This document shows positions 61,681 to 64,000 of a DNA stretch of 64,000 bases, piece after piece; within the stretch, counting starts at the first letter, position 1; every line of letters begins with the position of its first letter. The notes under the pieces were generated by a model. It ran no database searches, was not told the DNA's origin, and saw only the letters and a program-made list of their open reading frames with translations. A program made the translations under genes and the position numbers. Origin of the DNA: Sorangium cellulosum (GTDB lineage Bacteria > Myxococcota_A > Polyangia > Polyangiales > Polyangiaceae); NCBI RefSeq assembly GCF_004135735.1, contig NZ_CP012670.1, positions 1,488,001-1,552,000 of the forward strand, in the 5' to 3' direction.

Positions 61681-62130
61681 TTATCTTGGACGCCTCGTCG
61701 ACGACGGGGGGCCGGCGGTGGGGAACGTTGAGGACGACGGCGAGGCCGCGCCGCCCCGCGCGGCGCGCAGCGCCACCGCGCGCTCGACGGCCGGCGCGAG
61801 GGCGACGTGCAGCTTGGATTTCGAGACGATGCCGTCGGCGCCGACCCTCTTGCCGATGGCGCTCAGCTGCTCGATGTCACAGCCGGAGACGAGGACGATC
61901 CCCAGGTTCGATAGCTGTGAATTGTCCCGGAGCAGCTTGGCTAATTTGTCGCCGTTGATGGTCGGCATGTTGATGTCGAGCGCGACCACGGTGATCCCGT
62001 CGCGCTTGATCACTGACGTCGCGCCGATGGGCGTGGCCAGCTCGGAGACGTCGAAGCCGGCCCTGACCAGGACGGTGCGCATCGCCTCGCGGGCGATGTC
62101 GTCGTCATCGATCACGAGCACCCGGATCAT
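61681..62130 (-). CDS. single-domain response regulator
   Basis: 149-aa CheY-like receiver: VLVIDDDDIAREAM, phospho-acceptor in VVALDINMPTINGD, conserved VLVSGCDI; the Lys is in VSKSKLHV. Ala/Ser/Pro-rich C-terminal tail. ATG 62130 starts the domain directly; an upstream open frame is Pro-rich and not gene-like. Likely relay partner of the hybrid kinase. Confidence 0.88.
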   Translation of the reverse strand: MIRVLVIDDDDIAREAMRTVLVRAGFDVSELATPIGATSVIKRDGITVVALDINMPTINGDKLAKLLRDNSQLSNLGIVLVSGCDIEQLSAIGKRVGADGIVSKSKLHVALAPAVERAVALRAARGGAASPSSSTFPTAGPPSSTRRPR

Positions 62131-62298
62131 GTGCGCATCCTCCTGGTCAGGCCGCGACGCGCGCGGGATCCACGGCCCGGCGGGGGGGGCGGAGCCAGGC
62201 CCGGGCGTTCCATGGCTCGAGGCGACCGGTAGCTTCGTGACCATGTGTCCGGTGGAAGAGGTATTCGCATGGCTTCTCCATTCCCCCCCGCTACGCGC

Positions 62299-63330
62299 TC
62301 ACCGCCCGACGAGGTGATCGACTTGCCCGAACTGGCTCGAATCAAGTCCGAAGCGCCGCGCGAGCCGCACGTCGACCAGGCGCTTCACGGAGATGGGCAG
62401 GCGCACGTCGGCCGCCCGGAGCTTCCAGTCGGCGTCCGCGAGCTCGTACAGGAGATCGGCCGCCTGCACCGCGAGCGCCTGGGTGTCCGGGATGGCCGCG
62501 AACGTCCCGAACTCCGCGTGCTCGTTCACGAGCGAGCGCACGGCCACGACCACCGGCGCGTCGAGCCGATCCACGTAGGGGAGCCAGACGTTGGTCAGGA
62601 GCCCCGGGCTCAGGAGGCCGTTGTCGTTCGGCAGCCAGATCGCGTCCACGTCCGCGCGCTGGAGGTTCACCAGCGCGGCGCGGAGGTCCTGGACGCGCGG
62701 CCTGTTCGAGAGCTGTTGCCTCACGAAGGTCAGCTCCTCGACCTGCATGAGGGCCTCCTGCCGCGCGATGTGACGGGCGAAGCCCTGGCGGTACACGACG
62801 CCGACGCGGCGGACGTCGAGGCCGAGCGTGCGGAGCCCCACCATGGCCGTGACCGTCGGCACCTCGTAGGAGATCGCCACCGAGTTGGGGACGGTGCGCT
62901 GGAGCTCCTCGGCGAAGGACGCCATCAGGATCAGCGCGACCGGCGGCGCCTCCGCCGTGCGCGCCCAGGTGCGGTACAGGAGCACGGTGGAGTTGTTGAC
63001 CAGCACCACCGCCCGCGGGCGATCTCGCGCCATGAGCCGCGCCACGAGCTCGGGGCTCGAGTCCTCGATGCGGATCGGCGAGATGGTGACGCGGTATTCG
63101 TCAGCGAGCTCGACGCGGAGCGATTTCAGCATGTCGTCGAGCTGCGAGTCCGATGGCGCGATGATGGAGATGACGGGCCTGCCGTCCGGAGGCGGCGCCT
63201 CGGGCAGCGGACCCGGATCTCGGGGGCTCTGGGAGGCCGGGCCCGACGAGCAGCTCAGCGTCAGCAAGAGGCCGGCGAGGGCGGAGGCTCGCCGCAGCAG
63301 GCGAGCGCCGCGGGGGCGCGTCCACCTCAT
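62299..63330 (-). CDS. ABC_sub_bind-type lipoprotein
   Basis: 343-aa protein similar to the TrpX/YtfQ-type ABC_sub_bind family (PF04392). Signal peptide with lipobox TLSC, then a periplasmic fold with VISIIAPSDSQLDDML, GLDVRRVGVVYRQGFARHIA, and the conserved ADVDAIWLPNDNGLLSP. ATG 63330 overlaps the previous stop (ATGA); ATG 63336 also possible. No permease nearby. Possibly senses ligand for the hybrid kinase. Confidence 0.8.
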   Translation of the reverse strand: MRWTRPRGARLLRRASALAGLLLTLSCSSGPASQSPRDPGPLPEAPPPDGRPVISIIAPSDSQLDDMLKSLRVELADEYRVTISPIRIEDSSPELVARLMARDRPRAVVLVNNSTVLLYRTWARTAEAPPVALILMASFAEELQRTVPNSVAISYEVPTVTAMVGLRTLGLDVRRVGVVYRQGFARHIARQEALMQVEELTFVRQQLSNRPRVQDLRAALVNLQRADVDAIWLPNDNGLLSPGLLTNVWLPYVDRLDAPVVVAVRSLVNEHAEFGTFAAIPDTQALAVQAADLLYELADADWKLRAADVRLPISVKRLVDVRLARRFGLDSSQFGQVDHLVGR

Positions 63331-64000
63331 TTCCATTCGTCCACCCCCAGATCGGCCAGCACGTCCTTGGGGAGCCTCCGGAGCGCGCCCTCGACAGACT
63401 GACGCTCGCCGAGGAACGAGACGGCCACCAGCCCGACCTTGGCCGTCGAGAGACTGAGGATAGTGAAGTTCATCTTGCTCTTGGACTCGAAATCGGCGCG
63501 AAAGCGCTCCGGGAGGAGCACCGCGTCCGCCGTCTGAAACTGAAGGAGCTGCAGCAAATCTTCGATCTTCGTGACGCGCTGGACCTCCGGCGCGGCGCTC
63601 ACGCCCAGGAGCCCGGCGACGAACCTCGGGAGCGCTCTCCGCTCCACGAGGTCGACGATCCCGTACCTGAAGGACGAGAGCATGTCCCTGTTCAGCGTCC
63701 TCGTAGAGACCAGGAGATACTGCTCCGCGTCGCTCCCCGCCCGCGTGCCCTGGAGGTCCGCGGCCCGATTGAGCGAGGCCAGGACCGGCTTCGGCGACAG
63801 CGCCGCGTCGGGCGGGTTCGCCTCGAGCGCGACCTTGAAATCGCTCAGCTTGCCGAACACCGTGACATCGACGCCGGGCATCGCGTCCTCGATCTTCTGT
63901 TCGAGGGCCCGGGCCCGGAGCGGCGTCACCGCATAAACGTAGAGCGTGGTGTCGGGGCGCGCCGTGGTCGGTGGGCTGAGCAGCAAAAGGCCGCTCCCGA
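63327..64000 (-). CDS. phosphonate-type binding protein (5' end beyond window)
   Basis: At least 220 aa, open to the window edge; the first visible residues (SGLLLLSPPTT) look like the end of a signal peptide, so the true start is outside. Resembles PhnD/PstS-like binding proteins: LYVYAVTPLRARALEQKIED, SDFKVALEANPPDAALSP, and the final KDVLADLGVDEW. First gene seen of the sensory operon. Confidence 0.65.
   Translation of the reverse strand, partial: GSGLLLLSPPTTARPDTTLYVYAVTPLRARALEQKIEDAMPGVDVTVFGKLSDFKVALEANPPDAALSPKPVLASLNRAADLQGTRAGSDAEQYLLVSTRTLNRDMLSSFRYGIVDLVERRALPRFVAGLLGVSAAPEVQRVTKIEDLLQLLQFQTADAVLLPERFRADFESKSKMNFTILSLSTAKVGLVAVSFLGERQSVEGALRRLPKDVLADLGVDEWK

Noticed and set aside
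56706..61958. Very long plus-strand open frame (1750 codons)
   Set aside because: It runs antisense to the TonB receptor and hybrid kinase; its composition is Arg/His/Asp-rich, typical of shadows in GC-rich genomes.

Overview
The window is very GC-rich, with GC at almost every third codon position, and nearly every identified reading frame follows this bias. The gene content points to a myxobacterium of the Sorangium/Polyangium type (order Polyangiales): Ser/Thr kinases and PP2C phosphatases, PEGA and glycine-rich lipoproteins, orphan substrate-binding lipoproteins and large hybrid histidine kinases. This is an inference from content only. No rRNA, tRNA or CRISPR array was recognised.

Layout. 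1-5593: a seven-gene Mrp-type Na+(K+)/H+ antiporter operon, mrpA (5' end outside the window) to mrpG. 5878-9689: a possible small peptide gene, an FAD oxidoreductase, a polysaccharide pyruvyl transferase-like protein, then a DUF488 and a VOC-like protein. 9782-22612: mixed housekeeping and accessory genes: GNAT, a HisZ/HisS-like protein, an SDR, a DUF3943 lipoprotein, a YkgJ Fe-S protein, two paralogous sugar-type binding lipoproteins, a large AsmA-like protein, a PHA-system protein, topoisomerase IB, a stress-type protein, an exact 41-bp tandem repeat array and an unknown protein.

22848-42578: a signalling and type VI secretion effector island. A Ser/Thr kinase, a 92-aa protein, a sigma factor and a membrane protein lead into two successive copies of one module: TPR/PEGA protein, glycine-rich lipoprotein, PP2C phosphatase, VgrG with a C-terminal VRR-NUC nuclease domain, and a DUF3396-type immunity protein. 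The two VgrGs are the same protein from about residue 306 to the end, whereas the immunity proteins diverge in their C-terminal third. A 25-codon PP2C scar lies between the modules, so the array has been rearranged more than once.

42890-47067 (minus strand): acyl-CoA dehydrogenase, O-methyltransferase, a small membrane protein, an iron-type alcohol dehydrogenase and an ABM monooxygenase. 47413-51608: two unknown genes, followed by the most novel-looking locus. It is a two-gene cassette of an OLD/RecF-like AAA ATPase carrying a C-terminal AbrB-like domain and an overlapping PIN-domain nuclease. It lies between 101-bp direct repeats with one mismatch, and the left repeat is the 3' end of the preceding gene. 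This looks like a small integrated toxin/defence cassette.

51695-64000: a sensory region. A PAS histidine kinase, a response regulator and two binding lipoproteins (one a truncated paralog of the 14008/15655 family) face a minus-strand set of two further binding proteins, a response regulator, a hybrid histidine kinase and a TonB-dependent receptor. No ABC permease or ATPase is present, so these binding proteins probably act in sensing or feed the TonB receptor. A shared promoter-like element upstream of 15655 and 54549 ties two of the binding-protein loci together.
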